DNA from: Martinezella rhizogenes
GTDB taxonomy: Bacteria > Pseudomonadota > Alphaproteobacteria > Rhizobiales > Rhizobiaceae
Direction of reading: 5' to 3'
DNA length: 64,000 nt
Assembly: GCF_000799715.1 (NCBI RefSeq)
Contig: NZ_JUHG01000011.1
Span: 868,001-932,000 of the forward strand
Shown here: positions 36,372-46,500 of the stretch, in pieces
How positions within the stretch are numbered: position 1 is the first letter of the stretch
Layout of the letters: each line of letters opens with the position of its first letter
Position numbers and translations under genes: made by a program
Notes under the pieces: model-generated
What the model saw: only the letters and a program-made list of their open reading frames with translations
What the model was told of the DNA's origin: nothing
Databases searched by the model: none

Positions 36372-38366
36372 CTACTTCCCTGCGGGTCCTTTGATACGGC
36401 CGGAAAGCACCCCGAAGCCGTCAATGATCGCTTCCTGGTTTTCCAGCCGCAAGGCTTCGAGCTGCACTTCCTGCAAAGCGCGCATCAACTGTTCGATGAG
36501 TTCGCCGTCGCTCTCCTCCGTCGCCTCGGCAACGGCACGCTCCAGCTCGATCTTGTGCCAGCGCAGCGCCTTCGAGCGCTTATGGAGCGCAAGCGCCTGG
36601 CGATAGCCCTCGCGCGCATCCTCCATCGCCGCTTCCTCGGTCGCCGTCCAGAGGCGGGCATTGCGCACCTGCTGGTCGAGGGTCTTCAGCAATGCGGCGA
36701 AACCCTGCTCTTCCAGCTGTTCGATCAAACGCTCTCGGCTAAGCTGCTGAGCCGATATGGTTGCCGCCGCTCCGAGCATGGCAGACCATAGGCGCTGCAA
36801 TTCGCGGCTCTCGTAGTCGATCGCGGCGATCTCATCATATTCGTCCTGCAACAGCAGCGGATGATTGACAATGGTCACCGCCAGCACGCTTTCGCGCAGG
36901 CCCGGAATATCCTGATGGCCCTTGATCATTCCCGAACGCATCAACCGATCCGTCGCCTTCGTGCTGACGGCCACCGGCCGACCACCGCCCTGTCCACCAC
37001 GACCGCCGAAGGAGCGGCCGTTGCCCTCGCGAGAAAACCCGCGCCCCTGCTGATTGTCGTTGCGGCGGAACTGTGGTTGGAACAGCCCGTTCAAACGGTC
37101 GCGAATATCCTGCTGATAATGACGGCGGACATTCTCGTCGGCGATAACCGAAACCATCTGCTTCAGCCGCGCCTCAAGCTCGGCGCGCGCCTCCGGCGTG
37201 TCGAAGGTACCCTTGCTGATTTCGCGACTCCAGATCATCTCCGCCAGCGGCTTTGCCTGCGCCAGCACCTTGTCGAAGGGCGCACGCCCGTCATGGCGGA
37301 CGAGATCGTCCGGGTCCTTGCCGTCGGGAAGAAGCGCGAAACGGACCGTGCGGCCGGGCTTGATATGCGGCAACGCCAGATCGGCGGCGCGATTGGCGGC
37401 GCGAATGCCAGCGCCATCGCCATCAAAGCAAAGCATCGGCTGCGGCGTCATCTTCCACAGAAGCTCGAGCTGGTTCTCCGTCAGCGCCGTGCCGAGCGGT
37501 GCGACGGCGTTCTCAACGCCGGCCTGATGCAGCGCGATGACGTCCATATAACCTTCGACGGCGATGATCGTCCCTGAACCGTCGTTTCCCTGGGCGGCAC
37601 GCCGCGCGCGGGTGAAATTGTAGAGCACATTGCCCTTGTGAAAGAGCTCGGTCTCGTTGGAATTGAGATACTTCGCCGGCGCGTCCGCCGACATCGCACG
37701 GCCGCCGAAGGCGATCACCTTTTCGCGCGACGACAGAATCGGGAACATGATGCGGTCGCGGAAGCGGTCGTAGGAGACGGGAATATCCGGGCCATGCACC
37801 ACGAGACCGCAAGCTTCGATCTGTTCTTTGGCAATATCCTTGCCGGCCAAAAATTCCTTCAGCGCGTTGCGGCTTTCCGGCGAATAGCCCAGACGGAAGG
37901 TCTCGATGGTGCGGCCGGTCAATCCGCGATCGCGCAGATAGGCGCGCGCCCTCGCCCCGTTTGCCGTCTGTAGCTGATCCTGAAAGAACTGCGTCGCCAT
38001 CTCCATAACATCAAGCAGCGAAGTGCGTTCCTTTTCGCGCTTCGCTTCCATCGGATCGGCGATCGGCATGGGAACACCGGCCATATCGGCGATCTGCTGC
38101 ACCGCCTCGGGAAAGCTCAACCCTTCCAAATCGGTCAGGAAGCGGAAATGATCGCCGGTGACACCACAGCCGAAGCAATGATAACGGCCCTTGCGATCCT
38201 CGCAGTGGAAGCTCGGCGACTTCTCGCCGTGGAACGGGCAACAGGCCCAATAATCGCCGCGCGGCACGTTGGTCTTGCGCCGATCCCACGTCACACGACG
38301 GCCAATCACGTCCGAAATGGGAACGCGGTCGCGAATCTCGTCGAGAAACGTATTGGAAAATCTCAT
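36372..38366 (-). CDS. dnaG: DNA primase DnaG
   Basis: 664 residues. The N-terminal CHC2 zinc finger is CCPFHGEKSPSFHCEDRKGRYHCFGC-like (residues 41-66 by position). The TOPRIM core has the EGYMDVIALHQAG strand and CFDGDGAG metal site. The C-terminal half includes a Gly/Arg-rich linker (SREGNGRSFGGRGGQGGG) and the DnaB-binding helical domain. It makes Okazaki-fragment primers. Its promoter is in the gap 38367-38930. Confidence 0.97.
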   Translation of the reverse strand: MRFSNTFLDEIRDRVPISDVIGRRVTWDRRKTNVPRGDYWACCPFHGEKSPSFHCEDRKGRYHCFGCGVTGDHFRFLTDLEGLSFPEAVQQIADMAGVPMPIADPMEAKREKERTSLLDVMEMATQFFQDQLQTANGARARAYLRDRGLTGRTIETFRLGYSPESRNALKEFLAGKDIAKEQIEACGLVVHGPDIPVSYDRFRDRIMFPILSSREKVIAFGGRAMSADAPAKYLNSNETELFHKGNVLYNFTRARRAAQGNDGSGTIIAVEGYMDVIALHQAGVENAVAPLGTALTENQLELLWKMTPQPMLCFDGDGAGIRAANRAADLALPHIKPGRTVRFALLPDGKDPDDLVRHDGRAPFDKVLAQAKPLAEMIWSREISKGTFDTPEARAELEARLKQMVSVIADENVRRHYQQDIRDRLNGLFQPQFRRNDNQQGRGFSREGNGRSFGGRGGQGGGRPVAVSTKATDRLMRSGMIKGHQDIPGLRESVLAVTIVNHPLLLQDEYDEIAAIDYESRELQRLWSAMLGAAATISAQQLSRERLIEQLEEQGFAALLKTLDQQVRNARLWTATEEAAMEDAREGYRQALALHKRSKALRWHKIELERAVAEATEESDGELIEQLMRALQEVQLEALRLENQEAIIDGFGVLSGRIKGPAGK

Positions 38367-38930
38367 AATTACCTCTGGCTTGCCCCCTTATAAGCAGGAA
38401 CAGCGCGCATTGCCACGAGAACCCTTCACCACACCCACTATTCACAACCCCTCGCGCACGGGCCGAAATTCAACCACTCCGATCACAAGACCGTGATTGC
38501 AGCCGTGTTGTTAATGCCCTCGTAACCGCCTGAAAAGCGATTTTGACATCATCGATGACAGAAACCGCAGCGCCTTCTTGCGGCACTCATGCACACCTGA
38601 AACACAGCTCCTCCGTGCAAGAAAAATGATGGAAAAGCAAATGCTTGTCCACCATCTTAGCTAGCCAGAAGAGAGTGCTGCAACACCCACCGCAACCATT
38701 GGCCGAAGATCGAAGCGCGCGCGATCTTCCCCTTTGGTGGCACATTTGCGGCATGGTTCGTAAGCCAAACATTATTTTTTTGTAATTTGATTGTTCATGT
38801 GCAGAGCAATAGCTTTCATCCCAAGGGACGAGACAAGCCGGCGAAACAAAATGGTTTCGCGACGCGACATGCCGAGACGCCCCGACGAGCCGGAAACCAA
38901 AGATACTGGTTTTCAGTTTAGGAGACTAAA
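38367..38930. other. Long intergenic region upstream of dnaG with an unassigned hairpin
   Basis: A 564-base gap. It must hold the dnaG promoter (minus) and that of the 38931 gene (plus). GAAGATCG (38705-38712) pairs with CGATCTTC (38722-38729) in a strong hairpin, possibly a terminator or part of a small RNA. The rest is AT-rich toward 38770-38790. No ORF with coding character was seen. Confidence 0.35.
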
Positions 38931-39173
38931 ATGCGCGTTCTGCTGGTGCCTTTTGCCGCCGCCGCTCTCTTCGCCACAGCTAACTATAGCTCGGCAACGA
39001 TGACGGATGGCGCAGCGCCCGCGACGACCACGAACGTGCTCTATACGGATGTTGGCTATCAGCTTCCGGTTGATGTGAAAGTTCCGGCTCTCAGGGCCGG
39101 TGTGAAAGTTCAAATATCCTGGCTGGAATCGCAAGGCATGGAATTGCCGCAACAGATCAGGATCACTAGATAA
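38931..39173 (+). CDS. Small secreted protein, hypothetical
   Basis: 80 residues with a signal peptide (MRVLLVPFAAAALFATANYSSA). The mature part is short and beta-like (VLYTDVGYQLPVDVKVPALRAGVKVQISWLE). TTTAGGAGACTAAA places a strong AGGAG just before the ATG, so expression is likely. It is monocistronic, with hairpins downstream. No family recognised; likely periplasmic. Confidence 0.65.
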   Translation: MRVLLVPFAAAALFATANYSSATMTDGAAPATTTNVLYTDVGYQLPVDVKVPALRAGVKVQISWLESQGMELPQQIRITR

Positions 39174-39186
39174 GATTTAACCTATC

Positions 39187-39231
39187 CCCAGGTGAGGCAC
39201 CATCCCTACCCCCGGCGCCGCCTCACCTGGG
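39187..39231 (+). terminator. Probable terminator after the small secreted gene
   Basis: CCCAGGTGAGGC (39187-39198) pairs perfectly with GCCTCACCTGGG (39220-39231). It lies 13 bases after the stop, followed by a weak T run. Confidence 0.65.
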
Positions 39232-39296
39232 TGCCTTTGCAATAGACGTTTGATTTTTGGGCCCCACCCTGCGTTATCAAACGGCTGCAAAGCGCA

Positions 39297-39329
39297 AGAA
39301 GGCAGGAGCTCCCCCAGCTCCTGCCTTCT
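39297..39329. terminator. Strong hairpin between convergent genes
   Basis: AGAAGGCAGGAGCT (39297-39310) pairs with AGCTCCTGCCTTCT (39316-39329) around a five-base loop. It can end transcripts from either side; the leftward gene ends at 39375. Confidence 0.7.
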
Positions 39330-39374
39330 CTATTTTGGGCCTATAGCAGAATAAAATATCGAGAATCGAACGGC

Positions 39375-39827
39375 TTACTTCAGCAGCTCTTTCAGGATCG
39401 CCGAAGCCTTGGCGAAATCCATCTGCCCGGCATAGCGCTCGCGCAGCGCCGCAATGCACTTGCCCATATCCTTCAGGCCCTGGGCGCCAAGCTCAGCCAC
39501 GACGGCGGCGCAAATCTCGCGCACTGTCTCTTCGGGGAGCTGCTCAGGCATAAAGCCCTGAATGACCGTGATTTCCTCACGCTCCTTCTGAGCCAGCTCC
39601 GGGCGGTCACCATCGGTATACATCTTGACCGATTCTTCGCGCTGCTTGATCATCTTGGCGAGCAACTGCAGGATTTCGTCGTCGCTTGCCGGTTCCTTGG
39701 CCAAGCCGCGATTGGCGATATCCTTGTCCTTGATCGCGGCCAGGATCAGGCGCACGGTCGAAAGCCTCGCCGCATCCTTGGCCCTCATGGCATCCTTCTG
39801 GGCGTTGGAAAGCGTTTCGCGGATCAT
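39375..39827 (-). CDS. GatB/YqeY domain protein
   Basis: 150 residues: MIRETLSNAQKDAMRAKDAARLSTVRLILAAIK-type start and EREEITVIQGFMPEQLPEETV, matching stand-alone YqeY proteins, a tRNA-binding helical domain related to GatB. The physiological role is unclear. Family members commonly lie beside carA in Rhizobiales; here the two are divergent across about 310 bases. Confidence 0.9.
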   Translation of the reverse strand: MIRETLSNAQKDAMRAKDAARLSTVRLILAAIKDKDIANRGLAKEPASDDEILQLLAKMIKQREESVKMYTDGDRPELAQKEREEITVIQGFMPEQLPEETVREICAAVVAELGAQGLKDMGKCIAALRERYAGQMDFAKASAILKELLK

Positions 39828-40136
39828 GTCTTTAACTCCCTAAGCAGGCCGGCGACGATCGCCCAGCCTCTCATTTCATGTTGCCAGTCTCATAGACCAT
39901 GAGCCGCGATCAATGCAATTGCGCGCCCTGCGGCCGAAACTCGGCGAATTCCCTGGCGGGAAACGAAAACGGCGCATTGACCGGAACGCCTTGTTTGGCT
40001 ATGTCCAACACCTGCACATTAGATCGATATTAAGGTCTCAAGCCGCGACGCATGTCGCTGGCTGCAATCTGCGACAAACATGGCGGAAGCCCCCGGCCTT
40101 TTCAAGGCCGCGCACGACGCCGGAAACGGGATGACA
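39828..40136. other. Divergent region between YqeY gene and carA
   Basis: Holds the promoters for both genes. A short GGCC/GGCC hairpin lies at about 40097-40112 just before carA. No uracil-responsive leader or peptide was recognised. Confidence 0.4.
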
Positions 40137-41345
40137 ATGACCGCCACAGCTCCATGGACAATTGAAAAGCCAAGCGCCCTGCTCGTTCTCGCGGACGGCA
40201 CCGTGATCGAAGGCAAGGGCATCGGCGCGACCGGCAAGGTCCAGGCCGAAGTCTGCTTCAACACGGCGCTGACAGGCTACGAGGAGATCCTGACCGACCC
40301 CTCCTATCTCGGCCAGATCGTTACCTTCACCTTCCCCCACATCGGCAATGTCGGCACCAACGAAGAAGACGTCGAAGACCTGACGCCGGCCGCCCGGCAC
40401 GGCGCCGTCGGCGTCATCTTCAAGGCCGATGTCACCGATCCTTCGAACTACCGCGCCGCCAAGCATCTCGACCAGTGGCTGAAGGCCCGCGGCATCATCG
40501 GCATGTACGGCATCGATACCCGCGCGCTGACCGCCTGGATCCGTGAAAACGGCATGCCCAACGGCGTCATCGCCCACGACCCGAACGGCGTCTTCGATAT
40601 CGACCAGCTGAAGGCGGATGCCAAGGCCTGGAGCGGCCTCGAAGGTCTCGACCTCGCCAAGGTCGCCACATCAGGCCAGTCGTCGCAATGGTTGCAGACA
40701 CCCTGGATCTGGGACGAAGGCTATGGCGAGCTGAAGGCTGCCGACGCCAAGTATCACGTCGTCTGCCTCGATTACGGCGTGAAGCGCAATATCCTGCGCC
40801 TCTTTGCCGGCCTCGACTGCAAGGTCACCGTGCTGCCGGCAACCGCATCCACCGACGACGTACTGGTGCTGAAGCCGGACGGCATCTTCCTGTCGAACGG
40901 CCCTGGCGATCCGGCGGCAACCGGCAAATACGCCGTGCCGGTTATCCAGGACCTGCTGAAGACGGACATTCCGCTGTTCGGCATCTGCCTCGGCCACCAG
41001 ATGCTCGGTCTCGCGCTCGGCGCCAAGACCGCGAAGATGCATCAGGGCCATCACGGTGCCAACCATCCGGTCAAGGATCACACGACGGGTAAGGTCGAAA
41101 TCGTCTCGATGAACCACGGCTTCGCGGTTGACGCGAGCTCGCTGCCTGAAGGCGTTGAAGAGACTCACGTTTCGCTCTTCGACGGCAGCAATTGCGGCCT
41201 GCGCGTTTCCGGCAAGCCGGTCTTCTCGGTGCAGCATCATCCGGAAGCCTCCCCTGGCCCGCAGGACAGCCACTACCTCTTCCGCCGCTTCGTCAATCTG
41301 GTGCGCGAGAAGAAGGGCGAAACGGCCCTAGCCGAGCGCGCATAA
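40137..41345 (+). CDS. carA: Carbamoyl phosphate synthase small subunit
   Basis: 402 residues, the glutaminase subunit. The class I glutamine amidotransferase domain has LFGICLGHQMLGLALG with the nucleophile Cys and VQHHPEASPGPQD with His/Glu. The N-terminal domain is typical (VCFNTALTGYEEILTDPSY, FPHIGNVG). It feeds ammonia to CarB for arginine and pyrimidine synthesis. Start MTATAPWT at 40137 follows family practice; ATG 40131 is in frame. carB lies 5.3 kb downstream, not adjacent. Confidence 0.97.
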   Translation: MTATAPWTIEKPSALLVLADGTVIEGKGIGATGKVQAEVCFNTALTGYEEILTDPSYLGQIVTFTFPHIGNVGTNEEDVEDLTPAARHGAVGVIFKADVTDPSNYRAAKHLDQWLKARGIIGMYGIDTRALTAWIRENGMPNGVIAHDPNGVFDIDQLKADAKAWSGLEGLDLAKVATSGQSSQWLQTPWIWDEGYGELKAADAKYHVVCLDYGVKRNILRLFAGLDCKVTVLPATASTDDVLVLKPDGIFLSNGPGDPAATGKYAVPVIQDLLKTDIPLFGICLGHQMLGLALGAKTAKMHQGHHGANHPVKDHTTGKVEIVSMNHGFAVDASSLPEGVEETHVSLFDGSNCGLRVSGKPVFSVQHHPEASPGPQDSHYLFRRFVNLVREKKGETALAERA

Positions 41346-41375
41346 GCAGCGCCGCCATCATCATTAGCTAAAAGG

Positions 41376-41409
41376 AAAGCCCCGGATTGATCGTCAATCC
41401 GGGGCTTTT
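41376..41409 (+). terminator. carA terminator
   Basis: AAAGCCCCGGATTGA pairs with TCAATCCGGGGCTTT around TCG, then runs into a short T-rich stretch. A textbook intrinsic terminator 30 bases after the carA stop; the convergent EVE gene ends at 41438. Confidence 0.9.
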
Positions 41410-41437
41410 ACTATTAGGAGCTAGCAATACCGCTTGG

Positions 41438-42010
41438 TCAGGCCTGCAAGCGGCGGCGCCGGACCTCTTCAAGTTCGCTCGTGAGAATTTCCTGCAGGAA
41501 CTCGAAATCGGATTCACCGAACGGAACCAGGCCGAACCTCAACTTGTAGCCCCAGTTCTTGTCCTGGGTGAAATCGAGCCAATCCAGCAGCGGGCGGATA
41601 GGTTGCTCCGGCACATCAAGCCAATCGACATCGCGGCGATACGCCTTGCCGCATGCCATCTCGCCTTGATAAGGCTCGCCATCCCGAACATATCCGATCG
41701 CCGTAAAGCTCTTAAAGCCGTCCTTGTCGCCCATGGCCACGGACGGGGAATAATAAACCACGCCGTCACCCGGCTTGATCCGCTTCAGCGGCCCCTGCTT
41801 GCCATGATTGACCTGCATGAAGCCATGCGCCCGCCCGTACCGGACATGCGCGGCACAGGCTACCGCCAACCAGTACGACCTTGCTTTCGGCTGCTCGCGC
41901 CGAGGCGAAGCATCGGAACGGGCGAGCATGTGCACGACGGCACCGTGGTTGAGATATCCATCCAGCGGGAAAAGCGTGGCCTCGCTATGAGCGCTTGCTT
42001 TGTATGTCAT
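41438..42010 (-). CDS. EVE domain protein
   Basis: 190 residues. The EVE (PUA-like) domain begins at SYWLAVACAAHVRYGRAHGFMQVNHGKQGPLKRI (the conserved text covers residues 45-78) and includes GDGVVYYSPSVAMGD and CGKAYRRDVDWLD. Such domains bind modified bases in RNA or DNA. The ATG at 42010 has a GGGAGA at the right distance, but residues 1-27 are outside the domain; ATG 41929 is an alternative. Confidence 0.85.
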   Translation of the reverse strand: MTYKASAHSEATLFPLDGYLNHGAVVHMLARSDASPRREQPKARSYWLAVACAAHVRYGRAHGFMQVNHGKQGPLKRIKPGDGVVYYSPSVAMGDKDGFKSFTAIGYVRDGEPYQGEMACGKAYRRDVDWLDVPEQPIRPLLDWLDFTQDKNWGYKLRFGLVPFGESDFEFLQEILTSELEEVRRRRLQA

Positions 42011-42108
42011 GGTCGTCTCCCATCAAATTGGTATGACGCCACTATACGGGATCATGCTGCCAATATCTGTCAGCAGTCTTCTCGCCGAGATACGAAAAAG
42101 GGCCGGCG

Positions 42109-43506
42109 TCAGCCGGCTATTTTCTCCGAGCGCACCAGAACATAGAACCGCACGCAAAGCATCACCGAGGCTGCGGTCAGCCCCAGGAGGAAGCCGAGCC
42201 AGATGCCGACGCCACCGAAGCCGAGCGGAAAGGCAAGCAGCCAGGCCAGGAAGAAGCCGATCGGCCAATAGGCGATCAGCGCCAGGATCATCGGCACGCG
42301 CGCATCCTTCAGGCCGCGCAACAGGCCGCTGGCGATCGCCTGCAGACCATCGACGAGCTGGAACAGGCCTGCAACGACGATCAGCGGCGCGGCATAGGCG
42401 AGCACCTCCGGCGCCTCGACCGAGGTCACATCGAGGAACCAGCTTCCGAACCAGGTCGGCATGGTGGCGAACAGGATACTGCCCAGCAGCGAGATACAGC
42501 TCGAAACGATGAGCACGACGATCGCCGCACGCGTCAGACCAATGTGATCCCCCTGGCCATGCGCGACGCCAACCCGAACGGTCGCCGCCTGACTGAGGCC
42601 GAGCGGGATCATGAAGGCGATCGACGCCCATTGCAGCGCGATGCCGTGGGCGGCAAGCTCGATCGTGCCGATCTGCCCCATCAGCAGCGATGCCACAGTG
42701 AACAGGCTGACCTCGGCCAGAACCGTGATGCTGATCGGGAAACCGAGACGAATCACGTCCCACAATGCATGCCAATCCGGCCGCCAAAGACGAACGAAAA
42801 TCTCATAGCGGCGCGTCTTTTCGCGGCTCTGCACGAAGGCGACGATGAAGAGGAAGCCTGCCGTCTGCACCGCCACCGATACGATCGCAGCGCCGTGCAG
42901 CCCGAGCGCCGGCATGCCGAAATGGCCGAGCACCAGCCCGTAGGCGAGTATGGCGTTCATCACCAGCATGGCGATGGTGACATAGAGAATGATGCGAGCC
43001 ATGCCGATCGCGCTCACCAGCGCGCGGATAACGTTATAAAGCAGCCCCGGCAGCACGGCGTAATGACCGATGGCGATATATTCGCTGGTAAGCCTTGCCA
43101 CATCAGGCTTCTGTCCTGCAGCCAAGAGGATCTGCTCGGAATAAAAGAAGGCCGGCTGCGTCAACAGCCAAAAGGCGGTGACGACCCAGATGCCCATGCG
43201 CAGCGCCCGGCGCACCGAAGTGACATCGCCTTGGCCATAGGCCTGCGCCACCAGCGGCACGACAGCGATGGAGAAGCCGGAACCAAAAATCTGGATGGTG
43301 AACAGGAACTGGGCAGCCAGAACCATGGCGGCCAGTTGCTCGGCGCCGAGACGGCCGACGATCATCACATCCGTGGTGTTGATGCCGAGCTGCGCCAGCT
43401 GCGCGCCGATCAGCGGTATGCCGAGCGCCAGGGTGGCGCGGAAATGCGCAGACCACGAATTATCATTGTCGCGCGCGAACGGGCGCGCAGTTGCCGGCAT
43501 ATCCAT
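42109..43506 (-). CDS. MATE family multidrug efflux transporter (NorM-like)
   Basis: 465 residues with twelve membrane helices. The MATE pattern is clear: LALGIPLIGAQLAQLGINTTDVMIVGRLG in helix 1, VPLVAQAYGQGD, and the second half beginning LGFPISITVLAEVSLFTVASLLMG. It exports cationic compounds by H+ or Na+ antiport. Monocistronic; no regulator is adjacent. Confidence 0.93.
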   Translation of the reverse strand: MDMPATARPFARDNDNSWSAHFRATLALGIPLIGAQLAQLGINTTDVMIVGRLGAEQLAAMVLAAQFLFTIQIFGSGFSIAVVPLVAQAYGQGDVTSVRRALRMGIWVVTAFWLLTQPAFFYSEQILLAAGQKPDVARLTSEYIAIGHYAVLPGLLYNVIRALVSAIGMARIILYVTIAMLVMNAILAYGLVLGHFGMPALGLHGAAIVSVAVQTAGFLFIVAFVQSREKTRRYEIFVRLWRPDWHALWDVIRLGFPISITVLAEVSLFTVASLLMGQIGTIELAAHGIALQWASIAFMIPLGLSQAATVRVGVAHGQGDHIGLTRAAIVVLIVSSCISLLGSILFATMPTWFGSWFLDVTSVEAPEVLAYAAPLIVVAGLFQLVDGLQAIASGLLRGLKDARVPMILALIAYWPIGFFLAWLLAFPLGFGGVGIWLGFLLGLTAASVMLCVRFYVLVRSEKIAG

Positions 43507-43654
43507 TTTGAAAACTCGTTTTCAGAAACGCGCTGACCGCTCCTACCCAAGGACGCGCGAGCCTGCCGCCTTAGCGCAACTTCAGCCAAAAAGCCAGTTG
43601 GCAAAGCCAAGATGCTAAAGAATTCATCAGATCATCAAAATATCTGATGATTAT

Positions 43655-44911
43655 TTAGGCCACCTCTTGAGCGGCCGGTTCTCGCGCGGCTTTCGGCTCG
43701 TCCTTGCGCACCTTGACAACGAAGAGGATCACCGCCGTCAAGATCAGGATCGCCGACATGATGAAAGGGGCACCGGCAAAAGTGACGGGTGCTTCCGGAG
43801 CAGTGAAAAAGCGAAACAGGTAGGGAAACAGCACTGGTCCGATGATGGCCGTGATGCTGGTCAAGCTCCCGAGAGCGCCTTGCAATTCTCCCTGTGCTGA
43901 CGGCGATACCTTGCTTGCGGCGATAGAGCGCAACGGCGCATCCGCAACGTTTTCGATCACGGTCAGGACAATGACCGCATAAACCATCCAGCCCTGCCAG
44001 GCGAAGGCATAGCCCACCAGGCCGATGCCGGAAAAGACAAGTCCCAACACCACGGTTTTCCATTCGCCGAGCACGGGCACAATGCGGGGCAAGACCAGCC
44101 CCATAACCAACGCCATGCCAATGCCGTAGGTGCCGAGCGAAATGCCGATCTCCAACGACGTCCAGTCATAACGATAAGAGGAGACAAAGGACCAGACCGC
44201 CGGGAAGACACCATGCGCCAGCCAATTGAAGAACATCACGACGAAAATCCAACCGAGCCCCTGATAGCGGCGCACCTGCCGCAGAGCGCCGAACGGACTG
44301 GCGCGCCATAGCTCAAAACGGCGACGGTTCTTCGCCTCCAGCGTTTCCGGCAGCAGGAAATAGGCGCCAATAAAGTTCAGCAACGCCAGCGCGGCCGCGC
44401 CATAAAAGGGTGCACGCGGACCGAACTCGCCGAGAAAACCGCCAATGACCGGCCCGAGCACGAAACCGACGCCAAAGGCCATGCCGATCAGGCCAAAATT
44501 CTTCGCCCGGTTCTGGTCAGTGCTGATGTCGGCGATATAGGCAGAGCAGGTCGAGAAACTTGCACCGCTGATACCAGCCAGGATGCGGCCAGCGAACAAT
44601 ATCCAGTAGGTTCCGGCGATAGCGCAGATGAAATTATCAATCGCGAAGGTCAGCACGGAGGCAAGCAGGATCGGGCGGCGGCCGAAGCGGTCGCTCAAAT
44701 TGCCGATCAACGGCGAGAACAGGAACTGCATGGCGGCATAGGCAAGCAGCAGCCAACCGCCATCCGTCGCCGCCTCGCTGACCGAAGCGCCCGTCAGCTC
44801 TTCCAGATATTGCGGCAACACCGGCATGATGATGGCGAGGCCCATGACATCAAGGAAGAGGATAATAAAGACGAGCAACAAGCCGCGGCGCGCAAATTTC
44901 TGGTCGATCAT
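43655..44911 (-). CDS. TetA-like MFS efflux transporter
   Basis: 418 residues, 12 helices. [34 protein letters not shown] and [20 protein letters not shown] are TetA(class)-type signatures. It likely exports tetracycline-like or other drugs, although chromosomal homologues may have other substrates. No TetR lies beside it in the window. It is separated from the MATE gene by about 150 bases. Confidence 0.88.
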   Translation of the reverse strand: MIDQKFARRGLLLVFIILFLDVMGLAIIMPVLPQYLEELTGASVSEAATDGGWLLLAYAAMQFLFSPLIGNLSDRFGRRPILLASVLTFAIDNFICAIAGTYWILFAGRILAGISGASFSTCSAYIADISTDQNRAKNFGLIGMAFGVGFVLGPVIGGFLGEFGPRAPFYGAAALALLNFIGAYFLLPETLEAKNRRRFELWRASPFGALRQVRRYQGLGWIFVVMFFNWLAHGVFPAVWSFVSSYRYDWTSLEIGISLGTYGIGMALVMGLVLPRIVPVLGEWKTVVLGLVFSGIGLVGYAFAWQGWMVYAVIVLTVIENVADAPLRSIAASKVSPSAQGELQGALGSLTSITAIIGPVLFPYLFRFFTAPEAPVTFAGAPFIMSAILILTAVILFVVKVRKDEPKAAREPAAQEVA

Positions 44912-45251
44912 GGAGTTTGCCTTTTGGCGGCCCTATCTTCATGAAGAGACAGAACGTGAACGAAAATTGGTGCGTCCCCAATACTTGAAGATTTTGCCCG
45001 AAACAATCCGTGAACGCTTCAATCTTTCTGATTTATCGGCCGTTTTCTTTGATCTTTGGCGTCTGGGATGCCCGCTTTGCTGCAGTCGCGACGAGAGGGC
45101 TCGCACGGGCCGCCAGCAATCCGGCGATCACCGCCAATGTTGAGAAGATCTCATCCGGCCAGTCGGCGTTTTGCCGTGCTCAAAAGCTCCAGACCGCCAC
45201 CTTCTCCCGCCCCTTCCACAGGTTCAGGAGCGGGAAGAAGGGATCGAGATG
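44912..45251. other. Intergenic region, nothing clear
   Basis: 340 bases between the TetA-like start and the metallopeptidase stop. It should contain the promoter of the TetA-like gene (minus). Several open frames exist, but none shows a start signal or recognisable sequence. Confidence 0.4.
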
Positions 45252-46184
45252 CTAAACCGGATTGTTCAGCGTATCGCAATCGCTGAGCTTGCCGGAATCG
45301 AAGCCCTGCTTGAACCATTTCATCCGCTGCGCCGAGGTGCCGTGGTTGAAGCTATCGGGAACGACGTAGCCCTGGCTGCGCTTCTGCAGCGTATCGTCGC
45401 CGATCTGCTGCGCGGCATTCAGCGCCTCTTCGAGGTCGCCCTGCTGCAGAATGCCCTTCTGCTGCGTGAACTTGCCCCAGATACCGGCAAAACAATCGGC
45501 TTGCAGTTCAATACGCACCGACATCTTGTTGGCATCCGCCTCGCTCATGGTCTGACGGGCCTGATTGAACTTCGGCAGGATGCCGAGCAGGTCCTGAACA
45601 TGATGGCCGACTTCATGCGAAATCACATAAGCCTGCGCAAAATCGCCGGAGGCGCCGAACTGGTCCTTCATCTGCTGGAAGAAGGTCATGTCGAGATAGA
45701 CCTTCTGGTCAGTCGGGCAATAGAACGGCCCGGTCGCCGCCGAGGCCGTGCCGCAGGCCGAAGGGAAACTGCCCGAAAACAGCACCAGCTTCGGATCGGT
45801 ATAGGTCTGGCCCATGGATTTGAAGATACCGGTCCAGGTATCCTCGGTATCGGCGAGCACCGTAGCGACGAACTGCTTCATCTCGTCATTGGCCGGTGCC
45901 GCCGTGCCGCCGCTGGAATCACTTTGCTGATAGCCGGAGCCGGAGCTCGAGCCGCCGGTCAAGGCACCGCTCTGCTGCAGCAACCCGATGACGTCGACAC
46001 CCATGGCTCTCAGCACCAGAAAGATCACCACCAGAACGATGATGGTGCGGAAGCTCAAGCCTCCGCCCCCTATGCCTCCACCGGGAAAGCGAAACCCGCC
46101 GCCGCCGAGAGGACCGCCCCCCGTCGGCGAGGAGCCGCGCTCATCCTCGATATTGTCGGATTGCCGACGTCCCTTCCAGTCCAT
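45252..46184 (-). CDS. Neutral zinc metallopeptidase (YpfJ family)
   Basis: 310 residues. A Gly-rich N-terminus (SPTGGGPLGGGGFRFPGGG), one membrane segment (FRTIIVLVVIFLVLRAMG), then the catalytic domain with AYVISHEVGHHVQDLLG (HExxH) and YIPVSFNHGTSAQRM-like end (VPDSFNHGTSAQRMKWF). Anchored in the membrane with the domain outside the cytoplasm. The substrate is unknown. Confidence 0.92.
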   Translation of the reverse strand: MDWKGRRQSDNIEDERGSSPTGGGPLGGGGFRFPGGGIGGGGLSFRTIIVLVVIFLVLRAMGVDVIGLLQQSGALTGGSSSGSGYQQSDSSGGTAAPANDEMKQFVATVLADTEDTWTGIFKSMGQTYTDPKLVLFSGSFPSACGTASAATGPFYCPTDQKVYLDMTFFQQMKDQFGASGDFAQAYVISHEVGHHVQDLLGILPKFNQARQTMSEADANKMSVRIELQADCFAGIWGKFTQQKGILQQGDLEEALNAAQQIGDDTLQKRSQGYVVPDSFNHGTSAQRMKWFKQGFDSGKLSDCDTLNNPV

Positions 46185-46395
46185 GGTGCACCTCCGGGCG
46201 ACTGTTGAATCGATACTGTTTCATACACTTATATATCGAGGACGGGACGCAACGCCAGTTCTCCGTGAGGGCATTATCAAATCAAACGTCGACGCCTCCT
46301 TGCTTCCAGGATCGCAAGCCATACGAGGACGGCCGCTATCGTTGCGACCATGACAGGCAGAGCCATCACATCGCCGGAAAAGACCTCCCCACGAA

Positions 46396-46500
46396 AGATT
46401 GAAACGCGACAACGGTAAGCTTTTCGTGGTGACGCGCGACGGTACGACAATCCCGGTGAGCCGCCCCTATGCGGAGGATGCGCGGCGGCGCTTTGGATAG
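46396..46500 (+). pseudogene. Remnant of a LytTR-type DNA-binding domain
   Basis: The plus strand encodes RLKRDNGKLFVVTRDG then TIPVSRPYAEDARRRFG and a TAG at 46498. This matches the C-terminal end of LytTR DNA-binding domains, but only 34 codons are left; upstream the frame has no matching sequence and no start. It is too short to act, so it is a decayed relic of a regulator. Confidence 0.55.

Noticed and set aside
40097..40112. GGCC/GGCC hairpin before carA as a riboswitch
   Set aside because: The stem is only four pairs and no conserved aptamer pattern was seen.
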